NCBI GenBank assembly: GCA_900604495.1
Contig: UWOR01000015.1
Coordinates: 1-64,000 of the forward strand
Source: Desulfovibrio sp. Marseille-P6017
GTDB taxonomy: Bacteria > Bacillota_A > Clostridia > Peptostreptococcales > Peptostreptococcaceae
DNA: 64,000 bases
Reading direction: 5' to 3'
Made by a program: the position numbers and the translations under genes. Below the pieces are notes generated by a model that saw nothing but the letters and a program-made list of their open reading frames with translations, made no database searches and had not been told where the DNA came from. This document shows, one piece after another, positions 45,744-55,184 of the stretch. The stretch's first letter is position 1. The number at the start of each line of letters is the position of its first letter.

Positions 45744-46775
45744 TTATCTATTTATGTTTTCAATTCCACTATTCATAAGAGCCTGTACTTGCTCTAAATC
45801 CACCATATTTATATCGCCCTTTATACTATGTTTTAAAGCGCCTGCACAAGTTCCAAACTCAACAATTTCATTGCTATTCATATTAGTTAAAATTCCATGT
45901 AAGATTCCAGCTGTATATGCATCTCCTCCACCGACTCTATCTAATATGTCAATATCATGTACTCTTGATGCACTTAACGTCTTGCCGTCAAAGAAAAATC
46001 CTTGTAATAAATTATTATTAACTGATTTCACAGTTCTCTTTGTACATGATGCAAACTTTATATTTGGATATTGCTTAAATAGTTCACTGTATAAATCTTT
46101 TAATTTTGATTCAAAAGTTTCTTCTTCTATTACGTCATACTTTAATATATTTATAAAGTCTAATATTCCTAAAAATGCTATGTCAACAAAAGGTAGTATC
46201 TCTAGCATAAAACTTCTAGCTTCCTCTAAAGACCAAAGTTTTGATCTATAATTAGAATCATATGATACTAGTATACCTTTTTCTTTAGCAGTTTTTATAA
46301 GCTCAACAGATATTTCATACAAATTAGAGCTTAAAGCCGGTGTTATCCCTGATATATGTAGCATTTTGACACCATTTAAAATATTATCAAAGTTAAACTC
46401 TTCTTTCTTTGCTAATGATATAGAAGAATATTGTCTGTCATATATTACATTAGAGTTTCTAACCCCAAAACCTTGCTCTAAGAAATATATACCAAGTCTT
46501 CCTTCTCCTCTTAAAACATCTTTTGTGTCAACACCAAAACTACTCATAGACCTTATTACTTTATCCCCCAAAGCATTATCTGGTAATTTTGTAACTAACT
46601 TTGTATTATGCCCAAACATACTTAAACTACAAACAACATTAGCTTCTCCCCCAGCATAAGTTGCATCAAACTCTTGTGCTTGTATAACCCTTTGGAAGTT
46701 TGTAGGAGTAAGTCTAAGCATAACTTCTCCAAAGGCTAGCACTTTATTATTTTGATTATTTTCTAATTTGTGCAA
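45744..46775 (-). CDS. kdgK: 2-keto-3-deoxygluconate kinase, PfkB family
   Basis: Phosphorylates 2-keto-3-deoxygluconate. The 343-aa ribokinase-fold protein has FGEVMLRLTPTNFQRVIQA, TYAGGEANVVCSLSMFG and the catalytic IDILDRVGGGDAYTAGILHG (GGGD instead of the usual GAGD). The annotated start is a TTG at 46775 that overlaps the end of the aldolase gene by 20 nt and has no clear Shine-Dalgarno. A GTG about 11 codons in is an alternative. The pathway context supports the substrate. Confidence 0.9.
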   Translation of the reverse strand: MHKLENNQNNKVLAFGEVMLRLTPTNFQRVIQAQEFDATYAGGEANVVCSLSMFGHNTKLVTKLPDNALGDKVIRSMSSFGVDTKDVLRGEGRLGIYFLEQGFGVRNSNVIYDRQYSSISLAKKEEFNFDNILNGVKMLHISGITPALSSNLYEISVELIKTAKEKGILVSYDSNYRSKLWSLEEARSFMLEILPFVDIAFLGILDFINILKYDVIEEETFESKLKDLYSELFKQYPNIKFASCTKRTVKSVNNNLLQGFFFDGKTLSASRVHDIDILDRVGGGDAYTAGILHGILTNMNSNEIVEFGTCAGALKHSIKGDINMVDLEQVQALMNSGIENINR

Positions 46776-47367
46776 TTTTAGATTTAAACTCTTTAGCTAA
46801 ATTTTCTATATCATCTAAAGAGCCTGCTCCTAATAGTGAACTTCCTACTCCTACACAAGAAACTCCCATTTCAAACCATTGTTCTATATTATCTATAGAT
46901 ACACCACCTGTTGGCATAACTTCAACATGAGGTATTGGAGCTTTTAATGCTTTAACATATTTAGGTCCAAAAACCTCCCCTGGAAATAACTTAATCATCT
47001 TATTTCCTTTATCTAATGCATTCATAACTTCTGTTACTGTCATACACCCTGGTAAATATAATGTATTCATTTCATTACAAACACTATTTACTTCATCAGA
47101 AAACCCAGGGCTTACAACATAACTTGCGCCTGCTTCTATAGCATCTTTTGCCATTTTTCTATTTAATACACTACCTACACCAACCAATACATCATTATAG
47201 TTTTCACTAACATTTTTTATTAGCTCAACTACATTTGGTATTGTATAAGTAAGTTCTATAGCTTTTACACCACCATTTACACAAGCATTTATATATCCAA
47301 TAGCTTCTTCATGGTCTTTAGCTCTTATTACAGCTACTATACCTTCTTCTTTTATTTTGTTTAACAT
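46756..47367 (-). CDS. kdgA: KDPG aldolase (bifunctional 4-hydroxy-2-oxoglutarate type)
   Basis: Splits 2-keto-3-deoxy-6-phosphogluconate to pyruvate and glyceraldehyde 3-phosphate. The 203-aa class I aldolase has EGIVAVIRAKDHEEAIGYIN at the start, VGVGSVLNRKMAKDAIEAGA, and the Schiff-base Lys in NKMIKLFPGEVFGPKYVKAL. MPTGGVSIDN completes the phosphate site. It lies between uxuB and kdgK and overlaps the latter. Confidence 0.94.
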   Translation of the reverse strand: MLNKIKEEGIVAVIRAKDHEEAIGYINACVNGGVKAIELTYTIPNVVELIKNVSENYNDVLVGVGSVLNRKMAKDAIEAGASYVVSPGFSDEVNSVCNEMNTLYLPGCMTVTEVMNALDKGNKMIKLFPGEVFGPKYVKALKAPIPHVEVMPTGGVSIDNIEQWFEMGVSCVGVGSSLLGAGSLDDIENLAKEFKSKIAQIRK

Positions 47368-47396
47368 AATAATATATGCCCCCTATATCGTAAAGA

Positions 47397-48248
47397 TTAA
47401 ACTCCAGAATAAGCTGAGAATGCGCCATCAACTGGTATGCATACTCCATTAACAAATCCTGATGCTTTACTATCTACTAAGTATAATAAAGTACCTAATA
47501 GTTCTTCTGCTTCTCCAAATCTTCCCATTGGAGTGCTATTTAATATTTTCTCACTTCTTGGTGTTGGAGTTCCATCTTCGTTGAATAATAATCTCTCATT
47601 TTGTGCTGTTACAAAGAATCCTGGCGCTATTGCATTTACTCTTATTCCAACCTTTGACATATGTACTGCTAACCATTGAGTAAAGTTACTTACTGCAGCC
47701 TTAGCTCCTGAATATGCAGGTATTTTTGTAAGAGGTGTATAAGCATTCATTGATGATATATTTATTATTGTTGCACCTTCTCTATTTATCATGTCTTTTG
47801 AAAACTCTTGTGATGGAAGTAATGTTCCTAAGAAGTTTAAGTTAAATACAAAATTTACACCTTCTGGATCTAAATCAAAGAAAGTAGTTAATTCTTCATT
47901 ATTTAAATCTTCTGGTAATAAGTATTCATTAGTTGTAGTTCCTTTTGGATGGTTTCCACCAGCTCCATTTATTAATATGTCACATGGACCGAATTCTTTT
48001 AATATTATTTCATGAGCATTTTTTATGCTTTCTTTATTTAATACATTTGTTTCTATACCTATAGCAATTCCGCCTTTAGCTTTTATTTCTTCAGCTTTGG
48101 CATTGCATACATCTTGGTTTAATGCAAGTATCGCTACTTTAGCTCCACATTCAGCTAAAGCATCAGCCATAGCTCCACATAGTACTCCTGTTCCCCCTGT
48201 TACTACTGCTACTTTATTTTTTAAATCAACATTAAATGGTAATTTCAT
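47397..48248 (-). CDS. uxuB: SDR-type D-mannonate oxidoreductase (fructuronate reductase)
   Basis: A 283-aa short-chain dehydrogenase with the nucleotide loop VVTGGTGVLCGAMADALAEC, NGAGGNHPKGTTTNEY, ISSMNAYTPLTKIPAYSGAK (Ser and YxxxK catalytic residues) and a C-terminal PVDGAFSAYSGV. SDR proteins in this position (YjmF-like) reduce fructuronate to mannonate in Firmicutes. It is the first gene of the hexuronate operon. GGGAGGCAAA precedes the ATG. Confidence 0.88.
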   Translation of the reverse strand: MKLPFNVDLKNKVAVVTGGTGVLCGAMADALAECGAKVAILALNQDVCNAKAEEIKAKGGIAIGIETNVLNKESIKNAHEIILKEFGPCDILINGAGGNHPKGTTTNEYLLPEDLNNEELTTFFDLDPEGVNFVFNLNFLGTLLPSQEFSKDMINREGATIINISSMNAYTPLTKIPAYSGAKAAVSNFTQWLAVHMSKVGIRVNAIAPGFFVTAQNERLLFNEDGTPTPRSEKILNSTPMGRFGEAEELLGTLLYLVDSKASGFVNGVCIPVDGAFSAYSGV

Positions 48249-48295
48249 ATTTTGCCTCCCAAGTTTATATATATTATATGCAAGTTATTCATACT

Positions 48296-48327
48296 TGTAT
48301 ACTAGCATACATAACAAAATTATGCAA
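48296..48327 (-). promoter_or_regulatory. promoter and probable GntR operator of the hexuronate operon
   Basis: On the minus strand: TTGCAT (48322-48327), a 17-nt spacer, TAGTAT (48299-48304). The palindrome TGTATACTAGCATACA (48296-48311, 14 of 16 positions symmetric) covers the -10 box. FCD-type GntR repressors of uronate genes bind similar sites. Confidence 0.6.
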
Positions 48328-48421
48328 GCTTTTTCCCAAATATTTTTATCTATAAAAATAAAAAAAGGACAATGAAATATAATCCATTAACCTCCTCTAT
48401 TTTTACATTTAAAATTTATAA

Positions 48422-49114
48422 CTAATTACTGCTTTTTAAATACTTTATTAAATCATTTTCTTGTGCAATAGCTAACCAGTCCTGGGTAGAATCTTTGATG
48501 TGAGATGTTATAATTTCATCAATTCCGTCCATTGATTTATTTTTAATTAAATTTAAATACCTTTCATGATCTTCTATATTTTTCTTTTTATCATTTTTTA
48601 ATTCAATTAATAATCTCATTCTATTATAATGAGTGCTCATATTTAATATGCAATCCCATATATCACCTTTATTAGTTCCTCTAAATAATAACTCATGGAA
48701 TTCTTTATCTAACTTATGGAATTCAATTGCTGAATTAGATTTATTGCTTATTAATTTTTGAGCAAATAAATTTTTTTCTAACTCAATTATAATATCTTCA
48801 CTTAGTCCATTGCATGCTTCTTTTAATACTTCTTTTTCTAGTGTATATCTCATGAATAAAGCTTGTTCAACCATATTAATATCTATTAATGATATATATG
48901 TTCCTGTTTGAGGCTTTACTTCTATTAAATGTTCATTTTTTAGTCTCATTAATACTTCTCTTATTGGTGTTCTAGATATTCCAAGCTTTTCAGATAAATC
49001 AGCTTCACTTAGTAATTCACCTGGTTTTAAATTTAAAGTCATAATATTATCTTTTAATACTCTGTAAGCATAATCCTTACTATTTTCTTTTTCTTTTTTC
49101 TCATATAATATCAA
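48422..49114 (-). CDS. GntR/FCD family regulator, probable hexuronate repressor
   Basis: Winged helix at residues 15-80 (YRVLKDNIMTLNLKPGELLS, LGISRTPIREVLMRLKNEH) and a helical FCD effector domain (about 90-220). The position just upstream of uxuB-kdgA-kdgK-uxuA-uxaC and the palindrome over their promoter suggest it represses the operon until a uronate intermediate binds. I place the start at TTG 49114, 9 nt after AAGGAG; the TTG at 49123 abuts the Shine-Dalgarno. Confidence 0.85.
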   Translation of the reverse strand: MILYEKKEKENSKDYAYRVLKDNIMTLNLKPGELLSEADLSEKLGISRTPIREVLMRLKNEHLIEVKPQTGTYISLIDINMVEQALFMRYTLEKEVLKEACNGLSEDIIIELEKNLFAQKLISNKSNSAIEFHKLDKEFHELLFRGTNKGDIWDCILNMSTHYNRMRLLIELKNDKKKNIEDHERYLNLIKNKSMDGIDEIITSHIKDSTQDWLAIAQENDLIKYLKSSN

Positions 49115-49258
49115 ATTTTTCAACTCCTTGACCTTATTTTTTAGATTTAACTATATTTATATTTTTGTAATTTATTTAATAAACATAACTTTCAGACTAA
49201 TTTTCAAGTTTATATTATATCATTTATTTAATTTTGTCAAAATGATGCACACTTATAT

Positions 49259-49786
49259 CTAGCAGTTCCACTTTATTTTTGCTGGATTAGTCTCACCTAT
49301 TATAGCAATTTTATGTAAAGCATCCTCCATTTTTTTACACTCTTTTTCTGCTATTTCATCATAAATTTCTATCGTTCCATTAACACCTATGGATTAGTAT
49401 GCTATTGCTGCACAACCATAAAATGCAAGTCCTAAAGAACTTGTAACATTATTAATTGCTGTTGTCGCTGATCCTATTGCTCTAGCTGCAGCTTGTGCAG
49501 CTGGATTTTCCTCTACTTCCCTTGCAACTATTTGAGCCTCCTTAATAATTTTTCTTGCTTCTGTTAATTTTATATTTCCTTATAACCATTGATTAGAAGC
49601 GTCCAATACCATTCTTAAACGAGTATCATTAGGATACTCGTTTTCATAAATAGGTAAAATATAATCTTTCGCATATTCATTACACCATTTTACAATCGTT
49701 TTTTTACTTTGTGTTTCTATTAATCTCATAAGAGAAACAATGTAGGGTGAATCTGCTTTTCCAAGCATTTTTCTTGCTTTAGCCAT
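49259..49786 (-). pseudogene. putative immunity protein (Imm5-like), two in-frame stop codons
   Basis: Reading from ATG 49786 gives ARKMLGKADSPYIVSLMRLI and further sequence, then TAA after DASNQWL. The same frame goes on with KLTEARKIIKEAQIVAREVE and NPAAQAAARAIGSATTAINN, meets a second TAA after AAIAY, and ends TNPAKIKW. This is the pattern of the putative-immunity-protein family often found beside polymorphic toxins. No frameshift is needed; both stops are single-codon changes. No toxin gene is visible nearby. Confidence 0.8.
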
Positions 49787-49857
49787 AATGACTCCTTCTT
49801 CTTAAATATATTTTTATTCTATCATACAAAATACCATTCAATAGACTACTTAATATT

Positions 49858-50679
49858 TTATAAGTCATCACTTAAAACTTGACTTGGCCATGAAAGTAAA
49901 CTCTTTCTTGATATTTTTAATTGCTTTTCATCTGGAAAATTCAGATCACAAAAATAATTATGGTAATTAGCTGTCCATACATATTTATCCCATACTCTTA
50001 TATTCTTTCTATGAATATTTAACATTTCTTCAATTTTATCTTTATGTCTAAGTAATAGTTCTAATTGTATTCTCTCAAATTCATATTCATTATTACATTC
50101 TCTATAATATTTAAATATAGTATTTAAATAATTTAAAAACCATTGCCCATCACTATCTATAAGTATTTTATTGTACTGTGGTGCTACATCATAATAATTT
50201 ATATATTTCTTTAATCTTTTTACAGTTTTATCATCTAGTATAATTCTTGGATAACATGCAAGCTTACTCTCTGTGTTATGCGCATCTAAAAGAGCTGGAC
50301 CAAATACAATGTCTTCATTTATATAAAACTCACCAACACTTACACCACCTCTAACAAAAAGTCCTTCTAATGATAGATTAAACTGATATTCTGATACATT
50401 ATCCAGAATTTCATTTAATTCGGCTTCTCCATCATCTTTTATAGGGTATCCTATTATCATATTATCAGTGTATATTTTTATATTACCTTTGCTATATTTA
50501 TTTGGAATTATACATTGCTTATTCTTATTTATAAGATAGTTAATATCTTTTAATAACTCATCTCCATATCCATCTCTACATGAATCTATTATCATTTGCG
50601 AAAATCCAAGTATGTCTATTGCACATACCATTGAATTAACCAATTTAGGATTATCTTTATCATATTTTTGAGTATTCAT
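49858..50679 (-). CDS. stand-alone nucleotidyl-cyclase-like domain protein
   Basis: No named family is recognised with certainty. The 273-aa protein has the order of motifs of class III cyclase-fold proteins: VCAIDILGFSQMI (first metal-binding Asp position), IKIYTDNMIIGYPI (second Asp), LFVRGGVSVGEF, IVFGPALLDAHNTESKLACY and PRIILDD. Pycsar PycC cyclases and several uncharacterised accessory proteins share this pattern. No membrane segment is visible. No typical effector gene is adjacent, so a defence role is only a possibility. The Shine-Dalgarno is weak (AAGGAC). Confidence 0.6.
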   Translation of the reverse strand: MNTQKYDKDNPKLVNSMVCAIDILGFSQMIIDSCRDGYGDELLKDINYLINKNKQCIIPNKYSKGNIKIYTDNMIIGYPIKDDGEAELNEILDNVSEYQFNLSLEGLFVRGGVSVGEFYINEDIVFGPALLDAHNTESKLACYPRIILDDKTVKRLKKYINYYDVAPQYNKILIDSDGQWFLNYLNTIFKYYRECNNEYEFERIQLELLLRHKDKIEEMLNIHRKNIRVWDKYVWTANYHNYFCDLNFPDEKQLKISRKSLLSWPSQVLSDDL

Positions 50680-50792
50680 TTTAACACGTCCTTACATATT
50701 TATTTTTAATTCTATATTATAAACACTAATTAGTTTATTAAATTAAAGTTTATAATTTTTAACATTTGTTATAACTAAACTTTGTTATTATT

Positions 50793-50828
50793 CTAAAAAA
50801 AACCGTATCATTTATTTGTGATACGGTT
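50793..50828 (-). terminator. terminator overlapping the 19-codon ORF
   Basis: On the minus strand AACCGTATCA and TGATACGGTT pair around CAAATAAA, followed by eight T residues in total. It lies upstream of the cyclase-like gene, so transcription reaching it from the ABC operon would stop here. Confidence 0.85.
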
Positions 50829-50867
50829 CTCCGTATCGGTGTTAAGTGAGGTTGTAAACTTGCTCAT
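50808..50867 (-). CDS. 19-aa peptide ORF, repeated near 56.1 kb
   Basis: AAAAGGAG lies 7 nt before an ATG that opens MSKFTTSLNTDTENRITNK. The stop falls inside the following terminator stem. A homologous frame, TTSLEGVMENSIINK, lies on the same strand at 56119-56162. The similarity at the protein level suggests coding history, but it may be a leader peptide or a remnant. I do not recognise it. Confidence 0.35.
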   Translation of the reverse strand: MSKFTTSLNTDTENRITNK

Positions 50868-50989
50868 TACTTTTCTCCTTTTCTAATATACTTTTAAAAT
50901 TATAATTTAATTACGAGCTACATCCCCATATTATTCTATATAGTAATGTTCAAATTCAACATAGTTGCTCCAAAATTTCTTAACCTAAA

Positions 50990-51024
50990 AGAAGAAGGAG
51001 CATCCTTAACTGATACTCCTTCTC
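50990..51024 (-). terminator. intrinsic terminator downstream of the ABC transporter operon
   Basis: GAAGGAG and CTCCTTC pair around a 15-nt loop, followed by TTCTTTT on the minus strand. Confidence 0.75.
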
Positions 51025-51144
51025 AAAACTTACTTTATATCCAATTGCTTGTTATCCTTTACCATCTTACCCCATTCCCCTAACATCATAATAACTTTCT
51101 CAAGTGAATATCAAGAGTTTTCTAAATTAATCCTTAACAGCTAG

Positions 51145-51507
51145 TTAATCTTTTAAATATTCTATTAATTCTTCTAATTCATTATCATCTTTATTTAATT
51201 TATCAAAGTCTTCTAAATCACTTTTTATATCTTTTTTTACTTCCTTTTTAACATTTAATCCACTGATAATATATCCCATAGAAAATGTTGCTATTGAATA
51301 AAATGCATATGGTAATGATGAATTAATGTAATATGTTATTACCATTAATATACTTTTACTTACCACAATCCTATTTGATGCTACAAGTGATAATATATAT
51401 ACATGTGAATTATATATAGTTAATAATGTATATACTAATATAATTATTGAAATAACATATAATACTTTACTTATTAAATTTATATCTTTAAAATGTTTTA
51501 CTTCCAT
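51145..51507 (-). CDS. small membrane protein, 120 aa, linked to the ABC transporter
   Basis: I do not recognise the family. Three hydrophobic segments (about residues 10-30, 38-63 and 70-88) are followed by a strongly charged C-terminal tail (EDFDKLNKDDNELEELIEYL). GAGGTGGC precedes the ATG. It starts about 37 nt after the ATPase gene, so it is probably the last member of the RR-HK-permease-ATPase operon. An accessory or immunity role is inference. Confidence 0.65.
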   Translation of the reverse strand: MEVKHFKDINLISKVLYVISIIILVYTLLTIYNSHVYILSLVASNRIVVSKSILMVITYYINSSLPYAFYSIATFSMGYIISGLNVKKEVKKDIKSDLEDFDKLNKDDNELEELIEYLKD

Positions 51508-51544
51508 ACTTAAGCCACCTCTTATAAAAGCTTATTAATTTTTA

Positions 51545-52177
51545 TTAATTAATCTGTATTAGTTTTTTATTTTTTAACACAAGTACAACATCCGCTTTTT
51601 TAGCTAATTCCTTACTATGAGTAACCACTATTACGCATTTTTCATGTTTATGTGCACTTACTTTTAATATTTCTATAATTTCATCAGCTGTATCACTATC
51701 TAAATTTCCTGTTGGCTCATCTGCTAATATTACTGGTGAATCTGTAACAAGTGTTCTTGCAATGGCAACACGCTGTTGCTGCCCCCCTGATAATTGTAAT
51801 ACGTTTCTATTAACTTCATCATCAGTTAATCCTAAATTGTTTAAAATTTTCTTATCTGCCTTAGGATTAACTATCTTTAAATTTTCTAAAGGTGTCATAT
51901 AATCAATTAAATTATAATTTTGAAAAATTAATGAAATATTGCTTTTTCTATGATTCTCATACCCTTTTACTTTTATATTTTGATTATTATATAATATTTC
52001 ACCATTTCTAGGTTCATCTAATCCAGCCAGTAATGATAATAATGTTGTTTTTCCTGAACCAGAAACCCCTAAAATAGCATAAAATTTTCCTTCTTCAAAT
52101 TCCATGCTTATATCATTTAAAACTCTTTTTCCATTTTTATATGAATAATTAACTTTATTTAATGCTAAAATTGACAT
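51545..52177 (-). CDS. ABC transporter ATP-binding protein (MacB/LolD type)
   Basis: A 210-aa ATPase with Walker A LGVSGSGKTTLLSLLAGLDE, Q-loop IFQNYNLIDYM, signature LSGGQQQRVAIARTL and Walker B PVILADEPTGNLDSDTA. The sequence is typical of ATPases that drive FtsX-type permeases, which move peptides or lipids or act mechanically. It starts 11 nt after the permease gene. AGGAGGAAGA precedes the ATG. Confidence 0.95.
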   Translation of the reverse strand: MSILALNKVNYSYKNGKRVLNDISMEFEEGKFYAILGVSGSGKTTLLSLLAGLDEPRNGEILYNNQNIKVKGYENHRKSNISLIFQNYNLIDYMTPLENLKIVNPKADKKILNNLGLTDDEVNRNVLQLSGGQQQRVAIARTLVTDSPVILADEPTGNLDSDTADEIIEILKVSAHKHEKCVIVVTHSKELAKKADVVLVLKNKKLIQIN

Positions 52178-52188
52178 TTATCTTCCTC

Positions 52189-53547
52189 CTAGCTCATTTT
52201 GGATAATATTTCTTTTGGTTTTAATCTAATTATTGATGCTGATGATGCCATTACTGAAAGTATAATAATAACTGTTCCTATAACATACACATAAATTAAT
52301 TCTTCAAACTCTACTTTTACATCTATTTCATCTACTGTACGAGTTGCTAAAGAACTATTAGCATCATTTCCTAATGAAAGTCCTCCAAATCCATTTTTAA
52401 CGTCTTGAACCGCTTGCTTACTTGCTTGTGCAACTATTGTATTTCCTATATTTTGTGAAATTACCTTGCTTGATAAATATGATCCTCCAAAAGCTAGTAT
52501 ACTTATAAGTAATAATTCAATTATATATTGAGAAATAATATTAAACTTTGAAACTCCTATTGAAAGTAATATACCGGTTTCATGAACTCTTCCTTGAATC
52601 CAAAATGCTAACACTAATGAAAGTATTATTATTCCAGCTATTATTGCTCCAATTAAAACCATATTTATAATCTTATCTAAAGAATCAAAAGACTTAGATA
52701 AAGCTAAAAATGTATCTTCACTTTTTACTATTGTATACTTATTCCAATCAGCAGAAATATCTTTAAATTTTGATGTTACTTTATCTACATCAGTATCTGT
52801 ATTGAAAGTAGCATTTGTATATTTTACATTTCCATCTGAATATCCATATAAAGTTTTAATAGTATCTACATCAGTAATTAAAAGATTTTCTGACATTTCT
52901 AATTTATGTCCAACTCTTTCAGTATTTTCACTTTCAAAAATACCTACGATTTCAAGGTCATAATCATCTTTAGATAAAGTTGATGCATTAAAATCTACAG
53001 CACTCTTTGTTGCTTTTATAGTATCTCCAACTTTTAAATTATTTGCTTCTGCTAGAGCCTTATGAATTAATACCTTGTTTTTATCAGTAGCAACAATATG
53101 TCTACCATCAATAAGCTTTAATGATTTACTTATAAACTTAATATCATATTCTGAATTTTTATGTGCTTCTACAGAAAAAAGTTTTTCATATTTATAATCA
53201 TCATTATATTGAACTACATTTTTTTCAGGTTTTATATAATTTACATTTTCTAAATCTAAACCAACTCCTTGAATTGCTGCATCATAATTCTTAACACCTT
53301 CTACCTTTGAGCCCTTATCAATTAAACTTTCTGGAATTGTTCCTTCAAAATTACTCTCAAGATTAGCTTGTAATTCAAAAGTATTTGCCATATCCTTGTT
53401 TGAATCTTGTCTTGCTATATTTGCTGCCTTTTTAATTGAAATCCCACTTAAAACTGCCGTTGCTATTCCAAATAATATAAATAGCATAATAATACTTTTT
53501 ATTTTTTTTCTTGTTATATATAATATTGATCTCTTAAATACATTCAT
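52189..53547 (-). CDS. FtsX-like ABC transporter permease
   Basis: A 452-aa protein with one N-terminal membrane segment (about 18-38), a large extracytoplasmic domain (about 40-285, a MacB-like periplasmic core) and three C-terminal segments (about 290-315, 335-355, 410-435), the FtsX topology. This single-permease type resembles the Vex and MacB transporters. AGGAGGACAT precedes the ATG. With the two-component system upstream, it probably exports or resists an antimicrobial peptide; that is inference. Confidence 0.88.
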   Translation of the reverse strand: MNVFKRSILYITRKKIKSIIMLFILFGIATAVLSGISIKKAANIARQDSNKDMANTFELQANLESNFEGTIPESLIDKGSKVEGVKNYDAAIQGVGLDLENVNYIKPEKNVVQYNDDYKYEKLFSVEAHKNSEYDIKFISKSLKLIDGRHIVATDKNKVLIHKALAEANNLKVGDTIKATKSAVDFNASTLSKDDYDLEIVGIFESENTERVGHKLEMSENLLITDVDTIKTLYGYSDGNVKYTNATFNTDTDVDKVTSKFKDISADWNKYTIVKSEDTFLALSKSFDSLDKIINMVLIGAIIAGIIILSLVLAFWIQGRVHETGILLSIGVSKFNIISQYIIELLLISILAFGGSYLSSKVISQNIGNTIVAQASKQAVQDVKNGFGGLSLGNDANSSLATRTVDEIDVKVEFEELIYVYVIGTVIIILSVMASSASIIRLKPKEILSKMS

Positions 53548-53693
53548 ATTTATGTCCTCCTTGTTTATTAACTTGAGTACATTCTATTAGCCTAATATGA
53601 AATATTTATGAAATTAAAAAATTAAATTTATAAAATTCATTAATAATCTTATTAATTATATTATTTTTTATAAAAAATAAGGATATTAACAGT

Positions 53694-55184
53694 CTAATAT
53701 CCCTGTGATTCTCTAACTATTTCATTGTTAAAATTAACTTCAAAACTCATTCCCGTTAATATTGATTTAAAAGAATAATCTAAATTATACATTTTTAAAA
53801 TTTGTTGAACTATGTATAATCCTAACCCATTTCCCCCACTACTCTTATTTCTATCAAAATCAACTCTATAAAATGCCTCAAAAATATGTGCTAAATGTTC
53901 ATCTGCAATTGGCTTACAATCATTTTCCATAATAAGCTTTTTATCTTTTATATATATTCTTATTTCCTTTCCTTCATCAGTATAATTTACTGCATTAGAA
54001 ATAATATTAGAAATTACTTTAGTAAATAATTTTTCATCTACTTTAATATTAAAAGACTCTTTTAAATTAACTTTAATATTAATTTTCTTTGACTTAGCTA
54101 TTAATTTATATGGTTCTATGTTCTTTTGAACTAAACTACCTAAATCTAATACACTTTCATCTTTTTTATTTATTATATTAAGTTTTGAAGTATCTAAAAT
54201 TTCCTGAACCATTTTACTTAATTCACTAACTATATCCTTACATTTTTCTAAATATATATAATGATTTTTATATTTTCCTATATCATATAACATATTTTCA
54301 ATCATTATATTCATACTCATTAGTGGTGTCTTAAGTTCATGTGATGCGCTTCTTAAAAAATCCACCTTTATTTTTTCAGATTCACTTACATTTTTTATTT
54401 CCTCTTCCAATGATACAATTGTATTTAATAAATTATCATATAAACTATTTACATTAGCTGCTAATATTCCTATTTCATCTTCAGTTTCTACCTTACAAAA
54501 GGCTTCTTTATTTAAATTCTCCATTTTTTTTGTAACATCACAAATTTCTTTTATTGGAGTTGTAATTTTTCTTGCATATATATATGATGCAATAAGTGCT
54601 ATAAGCAAGCTTATAAAAATAGAATATGGAAGTATTTTTAATATAACATCTCTTGTTTCTGTAAATGATTCTAAATCCATTACTATTTTAGCACTTCCAT
54701 TTACATCATTGCCTTTTTTAAAGTCCCTACTTTTTATTATTGATAAATTATTTATATTAATATATTGACCGAATCCATCATCACCTATAACTTCTCTATT
54801 TTCATCATTAAAATTTTCTATAATATTTTCACCACTTAAATTAGGAATTATTAAATAGTTTTCTGTAACTTCCTCTTCATTAACATATATATCTACTTTA
54901 TCCAAACCTTGAAATACCTTTTTTTCATCTCCTATAGTAAGTAAAACTTGAATATTATATTTTTCAGCAAAATTCTTTGCTATCTTAAATGATTCCTCAT
55001 TATCAGATTTACTTACTTGTTCAATTAAAGCTTCAATAATTTTATCAGCTTCCTTTTGTTTATTATTCACATATACCTTGGGTAATGCTAAATAAATTAA
55101 AACATTTGAAATTAAAATTATTAAACTTATTATCCCCATGGTAAATATATATGTTTTTGAAAATAACTTTAACTTATTCATCAT
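53694..55184 (-). CDS. sensor histidine kinase
   Basis: A 496-aa kinase. Membrane segments near residues 12-35 and 183-205 flank an extracytoplasmic sensor domain of about 145 residues. HAMP follows (about 205-260), then the phosphoacceptor SASHELKTPLMSMNIMIENM, and the ATPase domain with the N-box VISNIISNAVNYT and G-box SSGGNGLGLYIVQQIL. Its start overlaps the response regulator stop by 4 nt (ATGA). It probably senses a compound handled by the adjacent ABC transporter. Confidence 0.95.
   Translation of the reverse strand: MMNKLKLFSKTYIFTMGIISLIILISNVLIYLALPKVYVNNKQKEADKIIEALIEQVSKSDNEESFKIAKNFAEKYNIQVLLTIGDEKKVFQGLDKVDIYVNEEEVTENYLIIPNLSGENIIENFNDENREVIGDDGFGQYININNLSIIKSRDFKKGNDVNGSAKIVMDLESFTETRDVILKILPYSIFISLLIALIASYIYARKITTPIKEICDVTKKMENLNKEAFCKVETEDEIGILAANVNSLYDNLLNTIVSLEEEIKNVSESEKIKVDFLRSASHELKTPLMSMNIMIENMLYDIGKYKNHYIYLEKCKDIVSELSKMVQEILDTSKLNIINKKDESVLDLGSLVQKNIEPYKLIAKSKKINIKVNLKESFNIKVDEKLFTKVISNIISNAVNYTDEGKEIRIYIKDKKLIMENDCKPIADEHLAHIFEAFYRVDFDRNKSSGGNGLGLYIVQQILKMYNLDYSFKSILTGMSFEVNFNNEIVRESQGY

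Larger units (their letters stand above)
50680..51144. other. intergenic region with two hairpins, a peptide ORF and a coding fragment
   Basis: This 465-nt stretch contains the ABC-operon terminator (50990-51024), the 19-codon ORF at 50808-50867 with a terminator across its end, and, at about 51035-51112 on the minus strand, a short reading frame ending MLGEWGKMVKDNKQLDIK that looks like the C-terminal scrap of a lost gene. Nothing else convincing was seen. Confidence 0.5.
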
